Below, in pieces: positions 8,147-16,198 of a stretch of 64,000 bases of DNA. This DNA comes from UBA5239 sp040394635. Lineage in GTDB: Bacteria > Verrucomicrobiota > Lentisphaeria > Victivallales > Victivallaceae. How positions within the stretch are numbered: the first letter of the stretch is position 1; the number at the start of each line of letters is the position of its first letter. The stretch is from positions 85,638-149,637 of the forward strand of contig JBEBRW010000003.1 in assembly GCA_040394635.1 (NCBI GenBank). Reading direction: 5' to 3'. Under the pieces are notes generated by a model. The model saw nothing but the letters and a program-made list of their open reading frames with translations, made no database searches and was not told where the DNA came from. The translations under genes and the position numbers were made by a program.

Positions 8147-9287
8147 TTTCAAGGATATCCGCCATTTTCTGCCACGGGAAACGGTCGGCCACGAGGCGGC
8201 GGCCGTTTTCGCCCATGCGCTTGGCAAGTTCGGGGTTATCGAGAATTTTGATGGCGCCTGCGGCGGCTTCGGCATCGCTCTCGGGCGCGGCGAGGAAACC
8301 GGTCTCGCCGGGGATGATTACTTCAGGCGTGCCGTCCAGCGCGAAGCCGATGGCGGGCTTGCCGCTGCCGAGCGCCTGAACCACTGCACGGGGGAGCCCC
8401 TCGTGCAGCGAGAGGTGCATCAGGATATCCATCAGCGCGGTGTAGCGGCAGACCTGATCCGGCGGCACCAGCCCGGCGAAATGGAACTTCTCGGTCATGC
8501 CGAGCTTCGCGATCCAGGCGTCGAGTTCCTCGCGCATGGTGCCGTTGCCCACGATCAGGAAATGGGTGTCGGGGTGGGCGTCGAGAATCAGCCGCGCCGC
8601 CGGAATCATGTATTCATAGCCCTTTTGCGGAAAAAGCCGCCCGATGGCGCCGATCACTTTCACCCCCTCGGGAATGCCGAGTTCATCGCGCAGTTCGGGC
8701 TCGGGCCGGGCATCGAGGAACTTCTCGATTTCCATGCCGCTGTAGACGACTTTGTAGAGTTCGGGCGGGCCGATTTTCGCCGCCACGCACTGGTCGATCA
8801 TGGCCTGCGCCACCGCGAAAATTTTGTGCGAACGCTTCGCCGCGAAACGCTCCGCCGTCCGGTATAGCCAGTTACTGAATTTGCTCTGGTAGGGGTGGAA
8901 CGCCTGTCCGTGGACAGTGTGCACCACCACCGGTATTTTCGCATCCCACGCGGCGGCGCGCCCCAGGATCCCGGCCTTGGATGTGTGGGTGTGGACAACG
9001 TCGAATTTGCGTTCTTTGAACAGCTTTTTCATTGCTGAATACGCCTGGAAATCCCGCAGCGGGTTCACCGAACGGATCATTGACGGAATCTCGATGACCT
9101 CGAATTCCGGCAGATCGGGGTTCTGCAGCAGTTTGCCCTCCGGCCCGGAGGTGGGACCGGTCACCAGCACCACTTCGTGCCCTTTCTGCAGGTGGCCGAT
9201 GATCGTGAACAGGGTATTTTCCTGGGCGCCGCCCACAATCATCCGGGTGATGACGTGGCAAATCTTCATTTTTTTACCTGAACTCAT
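8112..9287 (-). CDS. Family 4 glycosyltransferase
   Basis: A protein of about 391 residues with GT-B fold layout. The N-terminal ICHVITRMIVGGAQENT is the acceptor-side Gly loop, FDVVHTHTSKAGILGR is in the middle, and the C-terminal domain has GAIGRLFPQKGYEYMI and the donor-site HEGLPRAVVQALGSGKPAIG with the conserved E. Related proteins add sugars to lipid carriers or cell-surface glycans. Translation may start at 9287 (overlapping comEC by 14 bases) or at ATG 9269. It is sandwiched between comEC and larE in one minus-strand unit. Substrate not assignable. Confidence 0.9.
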   Translation of the reverse strand: MSSGKKMKICHVITRMIVGGAQENTLFTIIGHLQKGHEVVLVTGPTSGPEGKLLQNPDLPEFEVIEIPSMIRSVNPLRDFQAYSAMKKLFKERKFDVVHTHTSKAGILGRAAAWDAKIPVVVHTVHGQAFHPYQSKFSNWLYRTAERFAAKRSHKIFAVAQAMIDQCVAAKIGPPELYKVVYSGMEIEKFLDARPEPELRDELGIPEGVKVIGAIGRLFPQKGYEYMIPAARLILDAHPDTHFLIVGNGTMREELDAWIAKLGMTEKFHFAGLVPPDQVCRYTALMDILMHLSLHEGLPRAVVQALGSGKPAIGFALDGTPEVIIPGETGFLAAPESDAEAAAGAIKILDNPELAKRMGENGRRLVADRFPWQKMADILENEYEQLLPKTN

Positions 9288-11460
9288 ATTCTTCGATTTC
9301 CAATATACTGCTGTTTGTCAGTTCCAGCGACACCGGCTCGTAGCCGGACGCGGTCAGGACAATCCGGGTGATTCCGTGATCCGTTTGCAAAACATCCGCC
9401 TTTATAATAAAGCTTCCATAGGAATATTCAATGACACTGTGCTGATTTTCAGTCGATAATTTGGGATTGGTGCTGGAATCGCGGACTTTTTGCGTCGTCG
9501 CGGCCAGAATTCGGTGAAGATATTCGCGTTTGGAGAAATGCGCGGGCACGACGATTTCATCGACCACGATCGAGTCCAGCAGCCGCTCGGCCCCGGCCAC
9601 GTGGTTCTTCAAGCCCCGGATAAACAGCAGTTTGCCGATGTGCCGCACGCCGCGCGAGCGCAACAGATACGCGGCGGCGGAACCGGCCTCGTACGAGGGC
9701 ACATTGACCATGACCGCGTCGTCGCTGCCCGGGGCGGAGATAACCAGCGCCGGGACGTTGGAGCCGCCCCCATGCATCACCATGACCGACGGCGGCCGCG
9801 CCAGCGCCAGACAGTGCCAGTAACCGATCGTCGCCAGCACCACCGCCCCGGCGGTGAACGCCACAGCCTTGCGTTTGACCGCCAGCATCAGCGCCAGCGC
9901 CGGGAAAAAGACGAAAATCGACCATAGCGGCGGCTTGGCGCATGGCGTGCTCTCGAAACAGTAATAAAAGAAATCGCAGATGGTCCGCATCGCCCCCAGT
10001 ATCCACTCCATGAGCCACGCCACCGGTTCGAAGAGCGGAGCCAGCAGCGCCAGCGGATAAAGCACCCAGACCAGCGGCACCAGCAGCAGGTTCGCCATGA
10101 CCGAAAACGGCACGTAAATCCCCTGATACGTCAGCGCGATGGCGCTCCCGGCCAGCCATGCGGTGATGCATCCGCAGAGCGTGCCGCAGAAACTGCCGCC
10201 CCATTTGCGGAGCAGCCGTGCCCGCCAGCCGAGGTGCGTGGCCGGAATCCAGCGCTGCCGCTCGAAAATCGCGTCATTGATCCGGGTGACGATGCCCGTG
10301 CACAGAATCAGGAACCCCACCGTGATGAACGAATACTGGAACCCCATGTCGAAAAGGTAACCGGGATTGAACAGCAGCAGCAGCGCCGCCGCCACCAGCA
10401 CCAGATTCAGCCCCGGCGTTTTCAGCAGAAATGCACGGCACAGGCACCACACCGTGATCATGGTAAACGCCCGAATCGACGGCGCGTTCATCCCCGTGGC
10501 CAGCACATACACGAACACCGCCACTGGAATCAGCAAGTAGCGCCAGCGGAACGGCACCGTACGCAAAATCAGCCCGGCCAGCAGCGCCACGATCCCGACG
10601 TGCAGCCCGCTGACCGTGAAAACATGCACGGTGCCGCTGAAAATGAAGCTCTTGCGCATTTCCTTGCTCACGCCCTGCGGACAGCCGAAAAGCAGCGCCG
10701 CGATCATCCCCTTATTTTCGTCGGTCCGCATGTGCGAGGCCACCGCCGCCAGCGCCGCTTCGCGTCCGCGCAAAATCAGCCGGTAGCCCTTCTGAAAAAT
10801 CCCCGGTTCGCCCTCGGCCACCTGACACTCCGAAGCGTAGAAAATCCGCTCGATACCCCGGTTGTTCAAATAAGTGCCGTAGTCGAACCCGATTACGCCG
10901 TAAACGCCCTCGCGTTCCTCCACAGAATCGGCTTTAACGATATGGCGGCGGTAAAATGACTCGTTGCGCGGATGCCGGAACACGCCATTCAGCTGCAGGA
11001 AATCCCCGAAAAACGGCTTGGCGTCCTCCGCGCGAATCATGATTTTGCCGCCGGCCGGAACGAAATCTTTTTCGCCGTTCAGCCGCATGGCGACGATCCG
11101 GGCCTGAAAAAAGACGGGCGGGTTCAACCACGGAATTTTCTCGCCGCCGTAAGTGGTATCGGTCACGCGGACCCTGATTTCGGCAGCGGCGTCGCGCTCA
11201 CCAAGCTGATTCAAATACGAAGACGCCGGCCGGTAGTCCGAAATCAAACCGACCGTCAGTGCCAGCAGCGCCGCCACCGCAAACGTCAGCACCTGTTTCC
11301 TTGGGAAAAACGGTATCAGCAGCGCCCCCACCACCGCCGACAGAATCCAACTATTGCCGCCACAAATCACCCCGGCCGCGATGAAAAGTCCAGGGTAAAT
11401 TTTAGTTGACAGTTGACAGTTGATAGTGGATAGTTTTGGGAAGAGCTTATCTTTTATCAA
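9274..11460 (-). CDS. comEC: ComEC/Rec2-family DNA uptake channel protein
   Basis: A 728-residue polytopic membrane protein. It has an N-terminal DUF4131-like part, the competence core with SGTVHVFTVSGLHVGIV (about residue 280), many helices, and a C-terminal metallo-beta-lactamase-like region (about 570-680) that lacks an HxHxDH motif, so the nuclease part is probably inactive. ComEC carries single-stranded DNA across the inner membrane in transformation. The start is TTG 11460: GAGG sits seven bases upstream and no better start is near. Odd: codons 8-19 (PKLSTINCQLST) are written by a heptameric intergenic repeat (11404-11438). The preceding PHP gene ends 35 bases upstream. Confidence 0.88.
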   Translation of the reverse strand: MIKDKLFPKLSTINCQLSTKIYPGLFIAAGVICGGNSWILSAVVGALLIPFFPRKQVLTFAVAALLALTVGLISDYRPASSYLNQLGERDAAAEIRVRVTDTTYGGEKIPWLNPPVFFQARIVAMRLNGEKDFVPAGGKIMIRAEDAKPFFGDFLQLNGVFRHPRNESFYRRHIVKADSVEEREGVYGVIGFDYGTYLNNRGIERIFYASECQVAEGEPGIFQKGYRLILRGREAALAAVASHMRTDENKGMIAALLFGCPQGVSKEMRKSFIFSGTVHVFTVSGLHVGIVALLAGLILRTVPFRWRYLLIPVAVFVYVLATGMNAPSIRAFTMITVWCLCRAFLLKTPGLNLVLVAAALLLLFNPGYLFDMGFQYSFITVGFLILCTGIVTRINDAIFERQRWIPATHLGWRARLLRKWGGSFCGTLCGCITAWLAGSAIALTYQGIYVPFSVMANLLLVPLVWVLYPLALLAPLFEPVAWLMEWILGAMRTICDFFYYCFESTPCAKPPLWSIFVFFPALALMLAVKRKAVAFTAGAVVLATIGYWHCLALARPPSVMVMHGGGSNVPALVISAPGSDDAVMVNVPSYEAGSAAAYLLRSRGVRHIGKLLFIRGLKNHVAGAERLLDSIVVDEIVVPAHFSKREYLHRILAATTQKVRDSSTNPKLSTENQHSVIEYSYGSFIIKADVLQTDHGITRIVLTASGYEPVSLELTNSSILEIEEYEFR
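11404..11438. repeat. Five degenerate AGTTGAC heptamers inside the comEC 5' end
   Basis: Consecutive 7-base units agttgac, agttgac, agttgat, agtggat, agttttg. The array lies within the first 20 codons of comEC. A similar array in opposite orientation lies at 11494-11528. Confidence 0.8.
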
Positions 11461-11493
11461 AATTCAACCTCAGTTCCAAAGGTGTTAGAGGGT

Positions 11494-11528
11494 CTTCACT
11501 GTCCACTGTCAACTATCAACTGTCCACT
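11494..11528. repeat. Inverted copy of the heptamer array at the 3' end of the PHP gene
   Basis: Units cttcact, gtccact, gtcaact, atcaact, gtccact: the reverse complement of the array at 11404-11438. It encodes the last residues (SGQLIVDSGQ) of the PHP phosphoesterase and contains its stop. Confidence 0.8.
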
Positions 11529-12386
11529 TTTGTATTTTTCGGCCAAAGCGCGGAGATTTTCGTAAAATTCATAGGGTACCCGGAGGCCGCCATTGCCGAT
11601 GCCCATCTGGGTTTCGGTGTGGGTCATGCCGTGGAAGTCCGAGCCGCCGGAACCGGCCAGCTCGAATTCTGCGGCGTAATTCTGCAGCGCTTCCGTCTGG
11701 TCGGCATTGAAACTCGTATAGTAAACCTCGAGGGCGTCCAAACCGGCTTTTTTCAGGTATTTGATTCCCTTGCGGCACCACTGATATTCGTTGGGCTGCC
11801 GGAAAATCGGGTGCGCCCACACGGCCACTCCGCCCGCGCCGTGGATTTGGGTGATGGCCTCGGTGGGACTGGTCAGCGCGCGCGGCGAATAAGCCGGACG
11901 CCCCTTCTTCAGGAGTTTGTCGAACACGTCCTGCATCGATTCGAATTCGTATTTGGCCTGCAGCGCCATGGCGATGTGCGGACGGCCCACCACGTCGCCG
12001 CCGGCCATGGCGGTGGCGTCTTCCAGCGTGATTTCGTATCCGCGCTCGCGGAGCTTGGCGATGATGCGCTCGTTGCGCTCGTGCCGCCGGGTCCGCACCA
12101 TGTCCAGAAATGCATTCAGCTCCGCCGAATGATAATCAATGAAGAGTCCGAGGATATGGACCTCGCGGTGATCAAAGGTGGTCGATATTTCGACGCCGGG
12201 CACCGCGGTGACCTGATTTTTTTCCGCCTCGGCCATGAATTCGTCGAGCCCGGCCACGGTGTCGTGATCGGTCAGGGCCACGGCGTACAGATGCCGCTCT
12301 TTGGCCATTTCAATCAGCCTGGCCGGAGCGAAGGAACCGTCCGAAGCCGTGCTGTGCATATGCAAATCAATCAACTTTTCATCCAT
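11496..12386 (-). CDS. PHP-domain phosphoesterase (RNase AM / YciV-like)
   Basis: A 296-residue enzyme. The N-terminal PHP metal motifs are DLHMHSTASDGS (8-19), ALTDHDTVAGL, VPGVEIS, and later VWAHP and GSDFHG. The order and length match the YciV/TrpH group, 3',5'-nucleoside bisphosphate phosphatases that also trim RNA 5' ends. AGGAG precedes the ATG by 11 bases. It leads the minus-strand unit with comEC, the glycosyltransferase and larE. The last 10 residues come from an intergenic heptamer repeat, so the natural C-terminus was probably replaced or extended. Confidence 0.88.
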   Translation of the reverse strand: MDEKLIDLHMHSTASDGSFAPARLIEMAKERHLYAVALTDHDTVAGLDEFMAEAEKNQVTAVPGVEISTTFDHREVHILGLFIDYHSAELNAFLDMVRTRRHERNERIIAKLRERGYEITLEDATAMAGGDVVGRPHIAMALQAKYEFESMQDVFDKLLKKGRPAYSPRALTSPTEAITQIHGAGGVAVWAHPIFRQPNEYQWCRKGIKYLKKAGLDALEVYYTSFNADQTEALQNYAAEFELAGSGGSDFHGMTHTETQMGIGNGGLRVPYEFYENLRALAEKYKSGQLIVDSGQ

Positions 12387-12439
12387 ATTTCTGATTTCTC
12401 CTGAACCCCTAATTTAATCCGACAAATATCAAAATACCA

Positions 12440-12467
12440 TTGCAATATCTAATTTTTATGATATATT
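12440..12467 (+). promoter_or_regulatory. Probable promoter of the H1-like/DksA gene
   Basis: TTGCAA (12440-12445), a 16-base spacer, TATATT (12462-12467), about 47 bases upstream of the ATG at 12514, which has GAGGTGCGAA as ribosome binding site. Confidence 0.5.
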
Positions 12468-12513
12468 AATCGGCCAGTTCCGATATTCAGGCAATTTAAC
12501 GACGAGGTGCGAA

Positions 12514-13281
12514 ATGGCCAAAATAGAGAAAACGAAAGCTGTGACCAAACCTGCTGCCAAATCCAAGGCTGCGGTCAAGGCCAAACCCGCTGCCAAAGCT
12601 CCGGTAAAAACCGCACCCAAACCCGCTGCGAAAGCCCCGGCAAAAGCAACCGCCAAGCCCGCCGCCAAAGCTCCGGTCAAGGCCAAAGTTGCTGCAAAGC
12701 CAGTCGCGAAAGCAGCCGTCAAAGCTGTAGCGAAAGCCCCGGCAAAGGCAACCGCCAAGCCTGCAGTAAAAACTGCCGCGAAGCCCGTCGCGAAACCGGC
12801 CGCCAAGCCTGTCGCGAAAGCTCCGGCCAAGGCCAAAGCCGCTGCGAAACCGGTTGTTAAGGCCAAGCCGGCCGCCAAGGCCCCGGCTAAACCCAAACGG
12901 CCCTCCGCCGCCGACAAAAAATATTATGATTTGCTGATGACGGCGCATGACCAGATCACCGGCCGCATGCAGGTCCGCCTGGAAGGCGCTTTGAATTCGG
13001 ATAACCTCGATAAACGCGGCGTCACCACTCACATGGCGGACGTCAGCAGCGATAGTTCCCGCAACGAAATCGAGCTCCAGCTCCTCACCGAAGACGGCAA
13101 CGTCCTCGAACTGATCGAGCGCGCCCTCGAGCGCCTGAGCGAAGGCGAATACGGTTTCTGCCAGGACTGCAGCGAGCGGATCAACGAAGCTCGCCTCGAA
13201 TATCGTCCTTACGCCGTATATTGCGTGAAGTGCAAATCCATCCGCGAAAAAAACAACGGACGCAATCCCAATGTTGAGTAA
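12514..13281 (+). CDS. Histone H1-like Lys/Ala/Pro-rich tail fused to a DksA/TraR zinc-finger domain
   Basis: A 255-residue protein in two unlike halves. Residues 1 to about 130 consist almost only of Lys, Ala, Pro, Val and Thr, in repeating AKPAAKAP-like units like the C-terminal tail of histone H1 and bacterial H1-like proteins. Residues about 131-255 are a DksA/TraR-type domain: a coiled-coil region with Asp176 and Asp180 in MADVSSDSS, and a C4 zinc finger Cys216-Cys219-Cys237-Cys240. DksA proteins bind the RNA polymerase secondary channel; the basic tail should bind DNA or RNA without sequence specificity. The DksA-type Asp-x-x-Asp-x-Ala tip is not exact. It overlaps lspA by 11 bases. Confidence 0.85.
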   Translation: MAKIEKTKAVTKPAAKSKAAVKAKPAAKAPVKTAPKPAAKAPAKATAKPAAKAPVKAKVAAKPVAKAAVKAVAKAPAKATAKPAVKTAAKPVAKPAAKPVAKAPAKAKAAAKPVVKAKPAAKAPAKPKRPSAADKKYYDLLMTAHDQITGRMQVRLEGALNSDNLDKRGVTTHMADVSSDSSRNEIELQLLTEDGNVLELIERALERLSEGEYGFCQDCSERINEARLEYRPYAVYCVKCKSIREKNNGRNPNVE

Positions 13282-13843
13282 TCTGATTCAGAAGGATCTG
13301 AAAATCAATCCGCGCGAGCGCCATGTCATCGCCTGGGCCGCCGGCTTCGGCGCCCTTCTGCTGATTATCGACCAAGTCACCAAGATTCTGGCCGCGCATA
13401 ACCTGCGCGGCAATCATATCAACATCATTCCCGACCTTTTTGACCTGGTCTACGTGACCAACAAAGGCGCCGCCTGGGGCGTCATGCAGGGCCAGGTCTG
13501 GCTGCTTCTGGTGATCGGGCTGATCGTGGCCGCCGCCGCCATCTGCTTCATGCGCTGGCTGACCGAGGGGTGGACCGAGCGCTACTGGGCGCTGTTCATC
13601 ATCCTGAGCGGCATCATCGGCAACTCCATCGACCGGGTCTGGCGCGGCGAGGTCATCGACTTCCTCGATTTTTATTGGGGAAACCGCCATTGGCCGGCGT
13701 TTAACGTGGCGGACATGGCGATCTGCATCGGACTGGGCATTTATTTCATCTCGGTCATGATCCGGCCGTCCCACGAAAAACTGAAAAAGCAGCAGGAAGC
13801 CGCGGCAGTCGCCGCCGAGCCTCCGCCCGCTCAGGATGAATAA
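13271..13843 (+). CDS. lspA: Lipoprotein signal peptidase (signal peptidase II)
   Basis: A 190-residue membrane protease with four predicted helices that removes signal peptides from prolipoproteins. Motifs visible are LIIDQVTK, VTNKGAAWG, GIIGNSIDRVWRGEVIDFL with the first catalytic Asp, and AFNVADMAICIG with the second. A hydrophilic Ala/Pro-rich C-terminal tail extends past the last helix. It overlaps the DksA-like gene upstream and miaA downstream (8 bases), a tightly packed operon. Substrates in this window include the lipoprotein at 1752. Confidence 0.95.
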   Translation: MLSNLIQKDLKINPRERHVIAWAAGFGALLLIIDQVTKILAAHNLRGNHINIIPDLFDLVYVTNKGAAWGVMQGQVWLLLVIGLIVAAAAICFMRWLTEGWTERYWALFIILSGIIGNSIDRVWRGEVIDFLDFYWGNRHWPAFNVADMAICIGLGIYFISVMIRPSHEKLKKQQEAAAVAAEPPPAQDE

Positions 13844-14720
13844 GCTGCTGGTCATAACCGGCCCCACCGCCAGCGGCAAGAGCGAGCTCGCGCTCCGCAT
13901 CGCCGCCGCAAACAACGGAGAGATCATTTCCGCCGATTCCATGCAGCTTTACAAGGGGCTCGACATCGGCACTGCCAAACCCTCCGCCGCAGAAAAAGCG
14001 CTGGTACCGCACCATCTGATCGACGTTTTCGATTTTTCCGTCCGGGTCGACGTTTATACCTTTCTGGAACTGGCCGAAAAAGCCATTTCCAATATCTGGT
14101 CCCGCAACCGCCTGCCGGTCATCGCCGGGGGCACCGGGATGTACATCAAGGCGCTGCTTTACGGGCTGGACCCGCTGCCGGGCGACCGCGAACTCCGTGC
14201 CGAGCTCGACCGCCTGTACGATCACGACGAGGGATTCGGGAAACTCAAAGAAATCATGCGCGAAAGATCACCGGAAGACTACGTGCGTTTCCATCAGCAT
14301 CGCCGCAAACTCATTCGCGCGCTGGAGGTTCACACCCTCACCGGCAAGTCCATGACCGAGCTTCAAACGCTGCACAAACCGCAGCTGCGCTACGATGCCA
14401 CCGTCTGGAACCTGGTTCGCGACCGCGACGAACTCAAAGAGCGCATCGCCCTCCGTACCGATAAGATGCTCGAAGCAGGCTGGATCGACGAGGCCCGCGC
14501 GGCCATCGCCGGCGGCCTGCTGGAGTCGCCCACCGCCTGGCAGGCGCTCGGTTACAGCATGATCGGGGATTATTTGAACGGCAAAATCGACTACGAAACC
14601 ATGCGGCAGAACATCATCACCGCCACCTGGCAGTTCGCCCGCCGCCAGATCACCTGGTTCAAGCACCAGCACCCGGAAGCACTCCATCAGCAATATCCCT
14701 GGGATGATCTCCGCTTCTGA
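13836..14720 (+). CDS. miaA: tRNA dimethylallyltransferase
   Basis: A 294-residue enzyme that adds a dimethylallyl group to A37 of tRNAs reading codons that begin with U. The P-loop ITGPTASGKSELAL is at residues 7-20, then SADSMQLYKGLDIGTAKP, HHLIDV, VIAGGTGMYIKALLYG and the RRLIRALEV-like segment HRRKLIRALEV. The length is normal for the family. It overlaps lspA and is followed by two tRNA genes in opposite orientation. Confidence 0.96.
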   Translation: MNKLLVITGPTASGKSELALRIAAANNGEIISADSMQLYKGLDIGTAKPSAAEKALVPHHLIDVFDFSVRVDVYTFLELAEKAISNIWSRNRLPVIAGGTGMYIKALLYGLDPLPGDRELRAELDRLYDHDEGFGKLKEIMRERSPEDYVRFHQHRRKLIRALEVHTLTGKSMTELQTLHKPQLRYDATVWNLVRDRDELKERIALRTDKMLEAGWIDEARAAIAGGLLESPTAWQALGYSMIGDYLNGKIDYETMRQNIITATWQFARRQITWFKHQHPEALHQQYPWDDLRF

Positions 14721-14756
14721 GCGTTGTTCCCAGGCGCCGGAAAAAAGACAAAAAAA

Positions 14757-14832
14757 TGGCATCCCCTACGGGATTCGAACCCGTGTTGCCGGGATGAAAA
14801 CCCGGTGTCCTAGGCCTCTAGACGAAAGGGAC
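14757..14832 (-). tRNA. tRNA-Glu (anticodon UUC), copy 1
   Basis: A 76-base gene including encoded CCA. On the minus strand it begins GTCCCTTTCGTCTAGAGG, has anticodon stem CCGGG/CCCGG around loop TTTTCAT (anticodon TTC), a T-arm with GTTCGAATC, and acceptor GTCCCTT pairing with AGGGGAT (one G-T at the end) plus discriminator G. A T-rich stretch after CCA may terminate transcription. Confidence 0.95.
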
Positions 14833-14851
14833 GCATAGAATAATAAAAAAA

Positions 14852-14927
14852 TGGCATCCCCTACGGGATTCGAACCCGTGTTGCCGGGATGAAAACCCGG
14901 TGTCCTAGGCCTCTAGACGAAAGGGAC
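14852..14927 (-). tRNA. tRNA-Glu (anticodon UUC), copy 2
   Basis: Identical in sequence to the copy at 14757-14832, 95 bases away in direct repeat, also with encoded CCA. The upstream promoter-like sequence at 14953-14980 would transcribe this copy first and read into the other. Confidence 0.95.
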
Positions 14928-14952
14928 GCGTCTAACTAGATAACGGACTATT

Positions 14953-14980
14953 AAAATACCATTGAATATGGAAAATACAA
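14953..14980 (-). promoter_or_regulatory. Probable promoter of the tandem tRNA-Glu genes
   Basis: On the minus strand, TTGTAT (14980-14975), a 16-base spacer, TATTTT (14958-14953), 26 bases before the first tRNA. Confidence 0.45.
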
Positions 14981-15055
14981 GCCGTGAACAATGTTTTTTC
15001 GCAAAAATCACAAAAATAATCCGATGAGGTAATCCCAGTTCAAAGTGATTTTTGA

Positions 15056-15091
15056 TAGGACAAATGGGACGTATAGGACTTATAGGAAGCG
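15056..15091. repeat. Four 9-base tandem repeats (TRGGACNNA)
   Basis: Consecutive units taggacaaa, tgggacgta, taggactta, taggaagcg, immediately downstream of the radical SAM gene in the gap before the tRNAs. Confidence 0.7.
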
Positions 15092-15100
15092 GCAGGCAAG

Positions 15101-16198
15101 CTAAAAATCAGTTTTCCGTGCCTTTGTGGACAAAAAATCTCCCTCACCAAAGACCGGGTCAGGGGCCGTGGCACTGCCGGACTTGACCCTCGCCGCCTCG
15201 CGGCAGCCGCCGGCGCATTCGCTCAGGTATTCGCAGCCGGCGCAATGCTCCGGGTACAATTCGCGGAAAAGCCACGAGCGCCAATACGGATTCTTCGCCA
15301 GCGTCTGATGTTCCCGCCAATGGCACAGCTCGACCGGCGAATGATTGCATCCGCGCAGTTTGCCGTTCGGCCCCACCACAAAGAACTGCCGGGCCGCCGA
15401 GCAGCCCGTGCCGATTTTCAAATGCGTGTATTTGCCCGGATCGATGATGCAGCGCGGCAGCTCGGTACCGAAGTGCCCGTAACGGTTGGCTACGCTCAAC
15501 ACCTCTTCCGCTGTGTCGGCAATGCCGATGATCTCCTCGATGGTCAGTTCGAGCTCCGGGTGTTCCAGTCCGCGCCCGCCGGGCAGGAAACGGTTCAGCA
15601 GCAGCGTGTCGGCACCGGACAATAATGCCGCGGCGATGGTCTGGTAGAGTTCATCCAGATTCAGCTTGGTCACCGCGATCCCGACCGTGGTCGTAACGTC
15701 GAAATCCTTGGCGCGGGTGAACCATTTGAGCACATTTTCCGGGCCGGTGTCGCTGCCGGTGTTCCGGTTAAAGGTGGTCAGGCCGGGCAGGCTCAGCGAG
15801 AGGTTCATCTGGTGTTTCGCGCAGATTTTCAGCACTTTGTCGCTCATGGCGCGGCCGTTGCTGAGCAGATTCATTTTCGGCGGCGCATAATATTCGGTGA
15901 GCGCGCCGTCCACGGTTTCGAGGTACAGCGCCCGGCATTGACCGGCGAAATCGATGATTTTGAGTAGTTCCGGCTTCAGCAAAGCCTCTCCGCCGGTAAA
16001 CGAAAATCCGGTTACGCCCAGCTTGCAATACGTCTCGATCAGCTCGCACCATTCATCGGTGCCAAGTTCCTCGTCGCAGGGAATCATGTCCGCGAACCAC
16101 GGACAGGAACAGAAGAGGCACTTATGGTTGCAGCGGTAAGTCATTTCCAACACGGCCTGCGGCGGCAGGACACTCGGCGCGGTTCTCGCAATACTCAT
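15101..16198 (-). CDS. Radical SAM/SPASM protein
   Basis: A 365-residue enzyme. The radical SAM cluster motif is CNHKCLFC (Cys23, 27, 30), followed by GFSFTGGEALLKP, the SAM-binding GGE motif. The C-terminal SPASM region carries GTGCSAA, GKLRGCNHS and CAGCEYLSECAGGC (C-x2-C-x5-C-x3-C), giving auxiliary iron-sulfur clusters. SPASM proteins usually modify peptides or proteins, for example sactipeptide maturases, PqqE and sulfatase maturases. It overlaps the upstream exported protein gene by ATGA, so the obvious candidate substrates are the two Cys-rich proteins at 16195 and 17112. The last residues (FLSTKARKTDF) are written by an intergenic repeat seen again at 24308-24338. Substrate and product are inference. 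Confidence 0.88.
   Translation of the reverse strand: MSIARTAPSVLPPQAVLEMTYRCNHKCLFCSCPWFADMIPCDEELGTDEWCELIETYCKLGVTGFSFTGGEALLKPELLKIIDFAGQCRALYLETVDGALTEYYAPPKMNLLSNGRAMSDKVLKICAKHQMNLSLSLPGLTTFNRNTGSDTGPENVLKWFTRAKDFDVTTTVGIAVTKLNLDELYQTIAAALLSGADTLLLNRFLPGGRGLEHPELELTIEEIIGIADTAEEVLSVANRYGHFGTELPRCIIDPGKYTHLKIGTGCSAARQFFVVGPNGKLRGCNHSPVELCHWREHQTLAKNPYWRSWLFRELYPEHCAGCEYLSECAGGCREAARVKSGSATAPDPVFGEGDFLSTKARKTDF

Noticed and set aside
9557..10204. A 215-codon frame inside comEC on the same strand
   Set aside because: It is out of frame with the conserved membrane-protein frame and has Arg/Gly-rich, motif-free translation.
12520..12900. Short repeats in the 5' part of the DksA-like gene, considered as a tandem-repeat or CRISPR-like array
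   Set aside because: The repeats are codon-level repetition of Lys/Ala/Pro in one open frame, without constant spacers or non-coding units.
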